A stretch of DNA of 64,000 nucleotides from DSNY01 sp037442465 (GTDB lineage: Bacteria > Pseudomonadota > Gammaproteobacteria > Burkholderiales > Burkholderiaceae_F). A model generated the notes under the pieces. It was not told the DNA's origin. It did no database searches and saw only the letters and a list, made by a program, of their open reading frames with translations. The stretch covers positions 1 to 64,000 of the forward strand of contig JBBIQI010000001.1 in assembly GCA_037442465.1 (NCBI GenBank). The letters run 5' to 3'. Below are positions 25,822-33,735 of this stretch, piece after piece. Both the position numbers and the translations under genes were made by a program. Positions within the stretch are counted from its first letter, which is position 1, and the number at the start of each line of letters is the position of its first letter.

Positions 25822-26225
25822 CAAAATGGGCCCGCGTCGACGCGAAGAAGACGCTCGGCATGCGGCCCGAAACCGGCGCGAATCCTAACAGAGCACCTGC
25901 GTGCGGCGGCGGGGCGCAACGCGACCGTCGTCGCCGTGCGCCGCAGGCAACTGCGCCCGGCCTGCCGCCCGTCAGCGCGGGGATGACGCGGCAATTCCCG
26001 TCCGCTGCGCCGGCGGGCCCTGCAGCCCGATGGCCGCGTCATTTGCGCTCGCTGATGCGCTGCAGTATCGTGCCGGCTTCTTGCAAAACAAGAGACACTT
26101 AGCTCGGAGCAGCCGACCCAGTTGCATTCCTCACAGCTAAACGCGCTCGCCGCACCGCCCGCCACGAGCGGGTATGGAACGGCATCCGATCAATCTCCAG
26201 AAGGACCTTGAGAGGACCCGCAATC
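25822..26225 (+). other. Intergenic region upstream of ilvB
   Basis: No protein gene is supported in these 404 bases. A weak sigma-70 promoter can be drawn: TTGCGC at 26043-26048, a 17-base spacer and TATCGT at 26066-26071. Downstream lies a set of complementary segments, described separately. GAGAGGAC before ATG 26226 is the ribosome site of ilvB. I see no leader peptide rich in Ile, Val or Leu codons. Confidence 0.5.
26099..26172 (+). ncRNA. Candidate structured leader RNA of the ilv operon
   Basis: TTAGCT at 26099-26104 pairs with AGCTAA at 26135-26140, enclosing a small stem TCGG/CCGA (26104-26107 with 26113-26116; the shared base 26104 can only pair once). A third stem CCCGC/GCGGG (26158-26162 with 26168-26172) follows. 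An ilvH RNA motif is described as a cis-regulatory element of Betaproteobacteria near acetolactate synthase genes. Position and clade fit, but I cannot verify that this is that motif. Confidence 0.35.
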
Positions 26226-28013
26226 ATGCAGACCCTCAGCGCGGAAACGACACGAGCGGGTACCGCACCCGCACAAATGAAACGGGCGGAAGCGAAGTCC
26301 GCCGAACTCACAGGCGCCGAGATCGTCGTTCGGTGCTTGCAGGAAGAAGGCGTCGAACACGTCTTCGGCTACCCCGGCGGGGCCGTCCTGTACATCTACG
26401 ACGAAATCTTCAAGCAGGACAGCTTCCAGCACATCCTCGTGCGGCACGAGCAGGCGGCCGTGCACGCCGCCGACGCGTATTCGCGCTCCAGCCGCAAGGT
26501 CGGCGTGGCGCTGGTGACCAGCGGTCCGGGTGTGACCAATGCTGTCACCGGCATCGCGACCGCTTACATGGACTCGATTCCGCTGGTGATCCTCACCGGC
26601 CAGGTGCCGACGCACGCGATCGGGCAGGACGCGTTCCAGGAGTGCGACACGGTCGGCATCACGCGGCCCTGCGTCAAGCACAACATCCTGGTCAAGGACG
26701 TGCGCGACCTGGCGCCGGCGATCCGCAAGGCCTTCTACATTGCACAGACGGGCCGGCCCGGCCCGGTGCTGGTCGACATTCCGAAGGACGTGACGATCGC
26801 GCGCTGCGAGTTCAGTTATCCGAAGAACCTGTCGATGCGCTCGTACAACCCGGTGGTCAAGGGCCACCAGGGGCAGATCAAGAAGGCCGTGCAGCTTCTG
26901 CTTGCGGCCGAGCGGCCGATGATCTACACGGGCGGCGGCGTGATCCTGTCGGACTCGTCCGAACTGCTGAACAAACTGGTCAACCTGCTCGGCTTTCCGT
27001 GCACCAACACGCTGATGGGTCTGGGCGGATTCCGTGCGAGCGATCCGAAGTTCGTCGGCATGCCGGGCATGCACGGGACCTACGAGGCCAACATGGCGAT
27101 GCAGCACTGCGACGTGCTGCTCGCCGTCGGCGCGCGCTTCGACGATCGCGTGATCGGCAACCCGAAGCACTTCGCGCAGAACCCGCGCAAGATCATCCAC
27201 GTCGATGTCGATCCGTCGTCGATCTCCAAGCGCGTCAAGGTCGACGTGCCGATCGTCGGCGACGTGCGCGAGGTACTGACCGACCTGCTCGCGCTGATCG
27301 AAGCCGCGGGCGGCAAGCCCAACGCACCGGCGCTGCAGAGCTGGTGGGCGCAGATCGAGCAGTGGCGCAAGCGCGACTGTCTGAAGTACGAGAACACCGA
27401 CAGGGTGATCAAGCCGCAGTATGTCGTCGAGACGCTGTGGAAGGTGACCAAGGGCGATGCGTTCGTCACGTCCGACGTCGGCCAGCATCAGATGTGGGCC
27501 GCGCAGTACTACAAGTTCGACAAGCCGCGCCGCTGGATCAACTCCGGCGGGCTGGGCACGATGGGTGTCGGGCTGCCGTACGCGATGGGCGTGCAGATGG
27601 CCAATCCCGGCGCCCAGGTCGCGGTGATCACCGGCGAAGCGTCGATCCAGATGTGCATCCAGGAGCTGTCGACCTGCAAGCAGTACGACCTGACGCCGAA
27701 GATCGTAAATCTGAACAACCGGTATCTGGGTATGGTGCGGCAATGGCAGCAGATCGACTACGGCAGCCGTTATTCGCACTCGTACATGGACGCGCTGCCG
27801 GACTTCGTCAAGCTGGCCGAGGCGTATGGCCACATCGGTATGCGCATCGACAAGCCGGCCGACGTCGAACCCGCACTGCGCGAGGCTTTCGGCAAGTACA
27901 AGGATCGGCTCGTGTTCCTCGACTTCGTCACCGACCAGACCGAAAACGTCTGGCCGATGGTCAAGGCCGGCAAGGGTCTGACCGAGATGCTGCTGGGGAG
28001 TGAAGATCTATGA
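26226..28013 (+). CDS. ilvB: Acetolactate synthase large subunit
   Basis: The 595-residue ThDP enzyme makes 2-acetolactate or 2-aceto-2-hydroxybutyrate, the first common step of valine, leucine and isoleucine synthesis. The N-terminal ThDP/pyrimidine domain has FGYPGGAVL and the catalytic Glu in LVRHEQAAVHAA; the central FAD-binding domain and C-terminal pyrophosphate domain follow. The usual GDG of the ThDP motif reads GEA (residues 470-472), followed at normal spacing by LNNRYLGMVRQW. About 30 extra N-terminal residues precede LTGAEIVV. The start is supported by GAGAGGAC. It overlaps ilvN (ATGA). The gene could equally be called ilvI. Confidence 0.96.
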   Translation: MQTLSAETTRAGTAPAQMKRAEAKSAELTGAEIVVRCLQEEGVEHVFGYPGGAVLYIYDEIFKQDSFQHILVRHEQAAVHAADAYSRSSRKVGVALVTSGPGVTNAVTGIATAYMDSIPLVILTGQVPTHAIGQDAFQECDTVGITRPCVKHNILVKDVRDLAPAIRKAFYIAQTGRPGPVLVDIPKDVTIARCEFSYPKNLSMRSYNPVVKGHQGQIKKAVQLLLAAERPMIYTGGGVILSDSSELLNKLVNLLGFPCTNTLMGLGGFRASDPKFVGMPGMHGTYEANMAMQHCDVLLAVGARFDDRVIGNPKHFAQNPRKIIHVDVDPSSISKRVKVDVPIVGDVREVLTDLLALIEAAGGKPNAPALQSWWAQIEQWRKRDCLKYENTDRVIKPQYVVETLWKVTKGDAFVTSDVGQHQMWAAQYYKFDKPRRWINSGGLGTMGVGLPYAMGVQMANPGAQVAVITGEASIQMCIQELSTCKQYDLTPKIVNLNNRYLGMVRQWQQIDYGSRYSHSYMDALPDFVKLAEAYGHIGMRIDKPADVEPALREAFGKYKDRLVFLDFVTDQTENVWPMVKAGKGLTEMLLGSEDL

Positions 28014-28501
28014 GGCACATCATCTCGGTGCTGCTGGAAAATGAGCCCGGCGCGCTGTCGCGCGTGGTCGGCTTGTTCTCCGCGCGCGGCTACAACATCG
28101 AGACGCTGACGGTGGCGCCGACCGAGGATCCGTCGCTGTCGCGGATGACGATCGTTTCAGTGGGCTCGGACGACGTGATCGAGCAGATCACCAAGCACCT
28201 GAACCGGCTGATCGAGGTCGTCAAGGTGGTCGATCTGACCGAGGCCGATTACACCGAGCGCGAGCTGATGCTGATCAAGGTGCGCGCGGTCGGCAAGGAA
28301 CGCGAGGAGATGAAGCGGATGGCGGACATCTTCCGCGGCCGCATCATCGACGTCACGGACCGAACGTACACGATCGAGCTGACCGGCAACACCGGAAAGC
28401 TCGACGCATTCATCCGCGCGGTCGACCGCGCCGCGATCCTGGAGACGGTGCGCACTGGCAGCTCGGGCATCGGTCGCGGGGAGCGCATCCTGCGCGTCTG
28501 A
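28010..28501 (+). CDS. ilvN: Acetolactate synthase small (regulatory) subunit
   Basis: The 163-residue regulatory subunit begins with an ACT domain (MRHIISVLLENEPGALSRVV, residues 1-20) that senses branched-chain amino acids, usually valine. The C-terminal domain follows (about 80-163). It binds IlvB and raises its activity. It is translationally coupled to ilvB by ATGA, giving matched synthesis. Length and sequence are standard; IlvH is the equivalent name in many betaproteobacterial genomes. Confidence 0.96.
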   Translation: MRHIISVLLENEPGALSRVVGLFSARGYNIETLTVAPTEDPSLSRMTIVSVGSDDVIEQITKHLNRLIEVVKVVDLTEADYTERELMLIKVRAVGKEREEMKRMADIFRGRIIDVTDRTYTIELTGNTGKLDAFIRAVDRAAILETVRTGSSGIGRGERILRV

Positions 28502-28524
28502 CGGCGCGCAGGATGCGCTTCGCA

Positions 28525-28547
28525 CCGATCAGAAACGAGGTGATCGG
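28525..28547 (+). promoter_or_regulatory. Stem-loop between ilvN and ilvC
   Basis: CCGATCA (28525-28531) and TGATCGG (28541-28547) form a perfect 7-bp stem with a 9-base loop. No T-run follows, so it is not an intrinsic terminator. It may be a processing or stability element separating ilvBN from ilvC mRNA. Confidence 0.4.
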
Positions 28548-28608
28548 CTGGCCGTCTCGTGCCCCCTAGCCAGGTCTAGAGGACGAAGCTGAATCACATG
28601 GAGGAACA

Positions 28609-29625
28609 ATGAAGGTCTATTACGACAAGGATGCCGATCTTTCGCTGGTCAAGGGCAAGAAGGTCGCGATCGTCGGTTACGGTTCGCAGGGTCATGCGCA
28701 CGCGCTGAACCTCAAGGATTCGGGCGTCAACGTCACCGTCGCGCTGCGCAAGGGCGGCGCGTCTTGGAACAAGGCGGTCAATGCCGGGTTGGCCGTGAAA
28801 GAGGTCGCCGAGGCGGTCAAGGACGCCGACATCGTGATGATCCTGCTGCCCGACGAAAGCCATCCGCAGGTCTACAGCGAGTCGATCGCGCCGAACATGA
28901 AGCAGGGGGCGGCGCTCGCCTTCGCGCACGGCTTCAACATTCATTACGGGCAGATCCAGCCGCGCGCGGATCTCGACGTGATCATGGTCGCGCCGAAAGC
29001 GCCGGGTCACACGGTGCGCTCGACCTACAAGCAGGGCGGCGGGGTGCCGATGCTGATCGCCGTGCACAAGGACGTCTCCGGCGTGGCGCGCGAGCTGGCG
29101 CTGTCGTACGCCTGCGCGATCGGCGGCGGCAAGGCCGGCGTGATCGAGACGAACTTCCGCGAGGAAACCGAAACCGATCTGTTCGGCGAGCAGACCGTTC
29201 TGTGCGGCGGGTGCGTGGAACTGGTCAAGGCCGGTTTCGAGACGCTGGTCGAGGCGGGCTACGCGCCCGAAATGGCCTACTTCGAGTGCCTGCACGAGCT
29301 GAAGCTGATCGTCGACCTGATGTACGAGGGCGGCATCGCCAACATGAACTACTCGATCTCGAACAACGCCGAGTACGGCGAGTACACGACCGGTCCCGAG
29401 ATCATCACCGCGCAGACAAAGGAGGCGATGCGCAACGCGCTCAAGCGCATCCAGACGGGCGAATACGCGAAGAGCTTCATCCTCGAGAACCGCGCCGGTG
29501 CGCCGACGCTGCTCGCGCGCCGCCGGCTCACCGCGGAGCACGAGATCGAGAAAGTCGGCGAAAAGCTGCGCGCCATGATGCCGTGGATCAAGGCGAATCG
29601 GCTGGTCGACCAGAGCAAGAACTGA
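28609..29625 (+). CDS. ilvC: Ketol-acid reductoisomerase (class I)
   Basis: The 338-residue enzyme rearranges and reduces acetolactate with NADPH and Mg2+, second step of the branched-chain pathway. The Rossmann motif GYGSQGHAHA lies at about residues 25-34. The all-helical knotted C-terminal domain contains the metal ligands (ETETDLFGEQ, and the Glu of LHELKLIVDLMYEGG). Length is that of class I KARI, shorter than the E. coli class II enzyme. GGAGGAACA precedes ATG 28609. It lies 107 bases after ilvN with a stem-loop between. Confidence 0.97.
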   Translation: MKVYYDKDADLSLVKGKKVAIVGYGSQGHAHALNLKDSGVNVTVALRKGGASWNKAVNAGLAVKEVAEAVKDADIVMILLPDESHPQVYSESIAPNMKQGAALAFAHGFNIHYGQIQPRADLDVIMVAPKAPGHTVRSTYKQGGGVPMLIAVHKDVSGVARELALSYACAIGGGKAGVIETNFREETETDLFGEQTVLCGGCVELVKAGFETLVEAGYAPEMAYFECLHELKLIVDLMYEGGIANMNYSISNNAEYGEYTTGPEIITAQTKEAMRNALKRIQTGEYAKSFILENRAGAPTLLARRRLTAEHEIEKVGEKLRAMMPWIKANRLVDQSKN

Positions 29626-29690
29626 GGCGGGGCAACCCCGCAGGCGCGCGCGCTGCGTTTCAGTCGACTGCACGCACCACGGAGGGCACG

Positions 29691-30422
29691 ATGCCGACCC
29701 GATTCCTTCGCGCCGCCGCGCTCTGCGGCGCGCTGATCGTCGCCGCGCCGGTGCCGGCGCAGACGTCGGCCGCGCCGGCACGCTTCGAGGGCACGCTCGT
29801 CACGATCTCGGCCGCGGCCGAGGTCGAGGCGACCAACGACGAGGCGCTCGCATCCTTCTACCTCGAGGTGCAGGACGCCGATCTCGCGCGCGCGCAATCG
29901 CAGCTCAACCAGCGCGTCGCCGAAGGCGTGGCGGCGCTGAAGCGCGCCGATCCGAAGGCGCAAGTCGAAACGGCCGGTTACGGCAGCTACCCGATCTACG
30001 CCGCGGGCGGCGGCCGCAAGATCGTCGGCTGGCGCGTGCGGCAAGGTGTGAACCTGCGCACGACCGAGCTGGCCGCGCTGCCGAAGACGGTGGCCGCGGG
30101 GCAACAGCAACTCGCGCTCGGCGCAATCGGCTTTCGCCTGTCGCGTGCCGCGCGCGATTGGCTCGATGCCGAACTGATCCAGCGCGCGTACGCGAACCTG
30201 AGCGTGCGCATCGCCGCGGCCGCGCAGGCGATGGGCGTGCCGCCGGCGCGCGTGCGCATCGAGGAGGTCAACTTCGGCGCGCGCGGCGACGGGCCGCCGA
30301 TCGCACCGATGGCGCGCGCGCTGGCGATGAACGCCGAGTCGGTGACCGAGCCGAGTCTCGACGTCGGCCAGTCGACGCAGCGGCTCGACGTCACCGCGAA
30401 GGTGCGTTTCATGCAACCCTGA
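29691..30422 (+). CDS. SIMPL (DUF541) domain periplasmic protein
   Basis: The 243-residue protein has a Sec signal peptide (about residues 1-24, ending VPAQT) and then the SIMPL/DUF541 domain. The latter starts GTLVTISAAAEVEATNDEA and includes YPIYAAGGGRKIVGWRVRQ. The family is periplasmic or outer-membrane associated; E. coli YggE, linked to oxidative stress, is the known relative. The precise function here is unknown. GGAGGG precedes the ATG. It sits between ilvC and psd on the same strand, 65 bases after ilvC. Confidence 0.85.
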   Translation: MPTRFLRAAALCGALIVAAPVPAQTSAAPARFEGTLVTISAAAEVEATNDEALASFYLEVQDADLARAQSQLNQRVAEGVAALKRADPKAQVETAGYGSYPIYAAGGGRKIVGWRVRQGVNLRTTELAALPKTVAAGQQQLALGAIGFRLSRAARDWLDAELIQRAYANLSVRIAAAAQAMGVPPARVRIEEVNFGARGDGPPIAPMARALAMNAESVTEPSLDVGQSTQRLDVTAKVRFMQP

Positions 30423-30471
30423 GCGGCACCATCCGATACCATACGGCCTTCGATTCTTCGAGGGCCGTACG

Positions 30472-31113
30472 GTGGCCGAGTATCCGCATCCGCTGATCGC
30501 GCGCGAAGGCTGGCCCTTCGTCGCGGGCTCGCTCGCCGCTGCGCTGCTCGTCTGGTGGGGGGGCGGGCTCGCGTGGTCGGCGCCGCTGTGGCTGGTCGCG
30601 ATCTTCGTCGTCCAGTTCTTTCGCGATCCGCCGCGCGCGGTGCCGGCGCAAGCCAACGCCGTGCTTGCACCGGCCGACGGCCGCATCGTCAAGGTCGAGA
30701 ACGCGCGCGATCCGTATACCGCGCGTGACGCGTTGCTGATCAGCGTATTCATGAACGTGTTCAACGTGCACAGCAACCGCTCGCCCGTCGATGCCACCGC
30801 CGAGCGCGTCGAGTACTCTGCCGGCAGGTTCATCAACGCAGATCTGGACAAGGCCTCGACCGAAAACGAGCGCAACGCGATGGTGCTGCAGCTCGACTCG
30901 GGCGAGCGCATCACGGTCGTTCAAGTGGCGGGGCTGATCGCGCGGCGCATCCTGTGTTACGTGAAGGCGGGTGACCGGCTCGCGCGCGGCCAGCGCTACG
31001 GCTTCATCCGCTTCGGCTCGCGCGTCGACGTCTACCTGCCGCGCAGCGCGCGGCCGCGCGTGGCCGTCGGCGACAAGGTGTACGCGACGACGACGATCCT
31101 CGCGGAGCTGTGA
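30472..31113 (+). CDS. psd: Phosphatidylserine decarboxylase (short type)
   Basis: The 213-residue proenzyme converts phosphatidylserine to phosphatidylethanolamine. Two N-terminal hydrophobic stretches (about 14-32 and 36-50) anchor it. The family segments RDPPRAVP, LISVFMNVFNVHSNRSPV and the self-cleavage site FGS near residue 183, whose Ser becomes the pyruvoyl group, are present. It is the short form common in betaproteobacteria. The start is GTG. The next gene, pssA, makes its substrate and begins at or just after its stop codon. Confidence 0.92.
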   Translation: MAEYPHPLIAREGWPFVAGSLAAALLVWWGGGLAWSAPLWLVAIFVVQFFRDPPRAVPAQANAVLAPADGRIVKVENARDPYTARDALLISVFMNVFNVHSNRSPVDATAERVEYSAGRFINADLDKASTENERNAMVLQLDSGERITVVQVAGLIARRILCYVKAGDRLARGQRYGFIRFGSRVDVYLPRSARPRVAVGDKVYATTTILAEL

Positions 31114-31118
31114 CCCGC

Positions 31119-31967
31119 ATGCGCTTCCGCCGCCGCAAACCGCGTCCGTTCGGAGTGCCGTCGGCGGCGCCGCTGAGCGAGGCGCCGCCACCGCTGAAGT
31201 TTCGCCGGCGCGGCATCTACCTGCTGCCCAACCTGTTCACGACGGCCGCGCTGTTCGCCGGCTTCTTCGCGATCGTCCAGGCGATGAACCAGCGGTTCGA
31301 GCTGGCGGCGATCGCAATCTTCGCGGCGATGGTGCTCGACGGCATGGACGGCCGGGTGGCGCGTCTGACCAACACGCAGAGCGCGTTCGGCGAGCAGTAC
31401 GACTCGCTGTCCGACATGACTTCATTCGGCGTCGCTCCCGCGCTGGTGATGTACGAGTGGATCCTGCACGAGCTGGGACGCTGGGGCTGGATCGCGGCCT
31501 TCGTCTATTGTGCGGGCGCCGCGCTGCGGCTGGCGCGCTTCAACGCCAATCTCGGCGTCGTCGACAAGCGTTACTTCCAGGGCCTGCCGAGCCCGGCGTC
31601 AGCGGCGTTGATCGCCGGCTTCGTGTGGCTCGCGATCGACAACAAGCTGCACATCAAAGACGTGTGGATGCCGTGGGTCGCGTTCGGGCTGACGGTGTAC
31701 GCCGGCGTCACGATGGTGTCGAGCGCACCGTTCTACAGCGGCAAGAGCTTCCAGCTTGGACGCAGCGTCCCCTTCTGGGGCATGTTGCTCGTCGTGCTGG
31801 CCTTCGTGTTCGTCTCGACCGATCCGCCGATCGTGCTGTTCTCGCTGTTCTGCGTGTACGCGCTGTCCGGCTACGTCTACTGGGCGTGGCAGTGGTGGCA
31901 CGGCCGGCCCAACCCGGCCAAGCCGGTGCCGCGCGCGCCGCTGGAGCCTCCCGCGGGCAGCGAGTGA
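31119..31967 (+). CDS. pssA: CDP-diacylglycerol--serine O-phosphatidyltransferase
   Basis: The 282-residue inner-membrane enzyme makes phosphatidylserine from CDP-diacylglycerol and serine. The CDP-alcohol phosphotransferase signature D-G-x2-A-R-x8-G-x3-D-x3-D is complete, beginning DGRVARLTNTQ. About seven hydrophobic helices follow a basic N terminus. ATG 31119 is preferred because GGAG at 31104-31107 is well spaced from it. GTG 31110 would overlap the psd stop (GTGA) but leaves only 2 bases to that site. Cotranscribed with psd. Confidence 0.92.
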   Translation: MRFRRRKPRPFGVPSAAPLSEAPPPLKFRRRGIYLLPNLFTTAALFAGFFAIVQAMNQRFELAAIAIFAAMVLDGMDGRVARLTNTQSAFGEQYDSLSDMTSFGVAPALVMYEWILHELGRWGWIAAFVYCAGAALRLARFNANLGVVDKRYFQGLPSPASAALIAGFVWLAIDNKLHIKDVWMPWVAFGLTVYAGVTMVSSAPFYSGKSFQLGRSVPFWGMLLVVLAFVFVSTDPPIVLFSLFCVYALSGYVYWAWQWWHGRPNPAKPVPRAPLEPPAGSE

Positions 31968-31980
31968 ACCGAACCCGCGG

Positions 31981-32009
31981 TTGTTCCGACGCCGGTTTGC
32001 GCCTATAGT
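31981..32009 (+). promoter_or_regulatory. Sigma-70 promoter of leuA leader
   Basis: TTGTTC at 31981-31986 and TATAGT at 32004-32009 are separated by exactly 17 bases. The -10 matches the consensus at five of six positions. Only 7 bases lie between the -10 box and the leader ATG, so transcription should begin at or next to that ATG. Confidence 0.65.
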
Positions 32010-32016
32010 CGCGCCC

Positions 32017-32103
32017 ATGCATCGCGCAAGCCTCACGATGTCCCGCCTGTCGGCAGCCGCTCGCGGCCTGCTGCTTCGACTGCTGCGCCCCGCGCGCAGC
32101 TAA
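32017..32103 (+). CDS. leuL: Leucine-rich leader peptide upstream of leuA
   Basis: A 28-codon ORF (MHRASLTMSRLSAAARGLLL, then RLLRPARS) ends at TAA 32103. Seven of 28 codons are Leu, with five Leu codons within six positions (codons 18-20 and 22-23; CTG CTG CTT CGA CTG CTG). It lies directly between the promoter and leuA, and its Leu run overlaps the 5' arm of a hairpin. This is the design of a ribosome-mediated attenuator: stalling at Leu codons when leucyl-tRNA is scarce would change RNA folding. It has no ribosome site because the transcript should start at the AUG. No database match could be checked. Confidence 0.65.
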   Translation: MHRASLTMSRLSAAARGLLLRLLRPARS

Positions 32104-32154
32104 TCCCTTACCCACAACTCGGCCCTTCAATCCGCCCGCCTGCAAGGCCGGCGG
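32053..32154 (+). promoter_or_regulatory. Hairpin set of the leuA attenuation region
   Basis: Three stems can form: GCAGC/GCTGC (32053-32057 with 32070-32074), GCTGCGC/GCGCAGC (32082-32088 with 32094-32100) and CCGCCCGCC/GGCCGGCGG (32132-32140 with 32146-32154, one mismatch). The segment 32096-32100 can pair with either 32084-32088 or 32070-32074, giving mutually exclusive folds. The distal stem lacks a following T-run, so termination might need Rho, or control could act on translation. Confidence 0.5.
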
Positions 32155-32179
32155 CAAGAAGCACGTATCGGAGATCCCC

Positions 32180-33730
32180 ATGGCAGACCGCCTGATCATT
32201 TTCGACACCACGCTGCGCGACGGCGAGCAGAGCCCCGGCGCGTCGATGACGAAGGAAGAGAAGCTGCGCATCGCCAAGCAGCTCGAGCGGCTGCGCGTCG
32301 ATGTGATCGAGGCCGGTTTCGCGGCGAGCTCCAACGGCGATTTCGACGCCGTGCGCGCGATCGCCAACACCGTGAAGGACTCGACCGTCTGCTCGCTGGC
32401 GCGCGCCAATGACCGCGACATCGCGCGCGCGGCCGAAGCGCTCGCCGGCAGCGACAACAAGCGCATCCACACCTTCATCGCGACCTCGCCGCTGCACATG
32501 GAGAAGAAGCTGCGGATGACGCCCGACCAGGTGTACGAGCAAGCGAAGCTGGCGGTGCGCTTCGCGCGCAATTTCACCGACAACGTCGAGTTCTCGCCCG
32601 AGGACGGCTACCGCTCCGAGCCCGACTTCCTCTGCCGCGTGCTGGAGGCGGTCATCGCCGAGGGTGCGACGACGATCAACATTCCCGACACCGTGGGCTA
32701 CGCGGTGCCCGAACTGTACGGCGAGTTCATCGCCGACCTGCGCCGGCGCATTCCGAACTCCGACAAGGCGGTCTGGTCGGTCCATTGTCACAACGATCTG
32801 GGCATGGCGGTGGCCAACTCGCTGGCGGGCGTCAAACTCGGCGGCGCCCGTCAGGTCGAATGCACGATCAACGGGCTCGGCGAGCGCGCCGGCAACTGCT
32901 CGCTCGAGGAGGTCGTGATGGCGGTGAAGACGCGGCGCGATTTCTTCGGGCTGGAGGTCGGCATCGACACGACGCAGATCGTCCCGGCTTCGAAGCTCGT
33001 GTCGGCGATCACCGGTTTCCCGGTGCAGCCGAACAAGGCGGTGGTCGGCGCCAACGCGTTCGCGCACGCTTCGGGCATCCATCAGGACGGCGTGCTCAAG
33101 GCGCGCGACACCTACGAGATCATGCGCGCCGAGGACGTCGGCTGGTCGGCGAACAAGATCGTGCTGGGTAAGCTGTCGGGACGCAACGCGTTCAAGCAGC
33201 GCGTGCAGGAGCTGGGCATCCCGGTCGAAAGCGAAGCGGAGCTGAACGCCGCCTTCGCGAAGTTCAAGGAGTTGGCCGACCGCAAGGCCGAGATCTTCGA
33301 CGAGGACATCCAGGCGCTGTTCTCCGACGAATCGGTCACTCCGCACGACGAGCACTTCAAGCTGATTTCGCTCGCGCAGCGGTCCGAGACCGGCGAGCGC
33401 CCGCATGCGCGCGTCGTGCTCGCGATCGGCGGCGACGAAGTCGTCGCCGAGTCCGACGGCAACGGCCCGGTCGACGCTTCGCTCAAGGCGATCGAAAGCC
33501 GGGTCGGCAGCGGCTCCGAGCTGCTGCTGTATTCGGTCAACGCGATCACGACCGGTACCGAATCGCAGGGCGAGGTGACCGTGCGGCTGGCGCGCGCCGG
33601 ACGCATCGTCAACGGCGTGGGCGCCGACCCGGACATCATCGCCGCGTCGGTCAAGGCGTATCTGAACGCGTTGAACAAGCTCTACACGACGACCGAGAGG
33701 CTCAATCCGCAGACTTCGCTGGCGCCCTGA
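32180..33730 (+). CDS. leuA: 2-isopropylmalate synthase
   Basis: The 516-residue enzyme condenses acetyl-CoA with 2-ketoisovalerate, the first committed step to leucine. The TIM-barrel starts with FDTTLRDGEQSPG (metal-binding Asp) and includes SVHCHNDLG with the two metal His. NGLGERAGNCSLEE marks the family. The C-terminal LeuA allosteric dimerisation domain (about 390-516) provides leucine feedback. Expression is probably controlled by the leader peptide and hairpins just upstream. GGAG precedes ATG 32180. It converges with the next gene, 5 bases away. Confidence 0.97.
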   Translation: MADRLIIFDTTLRDGEQSPGASMTKEEKLRIAKQLERLRVDVIEAGFAASSNGDFDAVRAIANTVKDSTVCSLARANDRDIARAAEALAGSDNKRIHTFIATSPLHMEKKLRMTPDQVYEQAKLAVRFARNFTDNVEFSPEDGYRSEPDFLCRVLEAVIAEGATTINIPDTVGYAVPELYGEFIADLRRRIPNSDKAVWSVHCHNDLGMAVANSLAGVKLGGARQVECTINGLGERAGNCSLEEVVMAVKTRRDFFGLEVGIDTTQIVPASKLVSAITGFPVQPNKAVVGANAFAHASGIHQDGVLKARDTYEIMRAEDVGWSANKIVLGKLSGRNAFKQRVQELGIPVESEAELNAAFAKFKELADRKAEIFDEDIQALFSDESVTPHDEHFKLISLAQRSETGERPHARVVLAIGGDEVVAESDGNGPVDASLKAIESRVGSGSELLLYSVNAITTGTESQGEVTVRLARAGRIVNGVGADPDIIAASVKAYLNALNKLYTTTERLNPQTSLAP

Positions 33731-33735
33731 CGCGT

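Noticed and set aside
26174..28003. 609-codon frame overlapping ilvB in another frame
   Set aside because: Its composition is Arg/Gly-rich shadow translation, and ilvB is unmistakable in the other frame.
29627..29641. Terminator after ilvC (GCGGGG/CCCCGC with 3-base loop)
   Set aside because: The stem is only 6 bp and no T-run follows; the next gene on the same strand starts 50 bases later, so termination is not supported.
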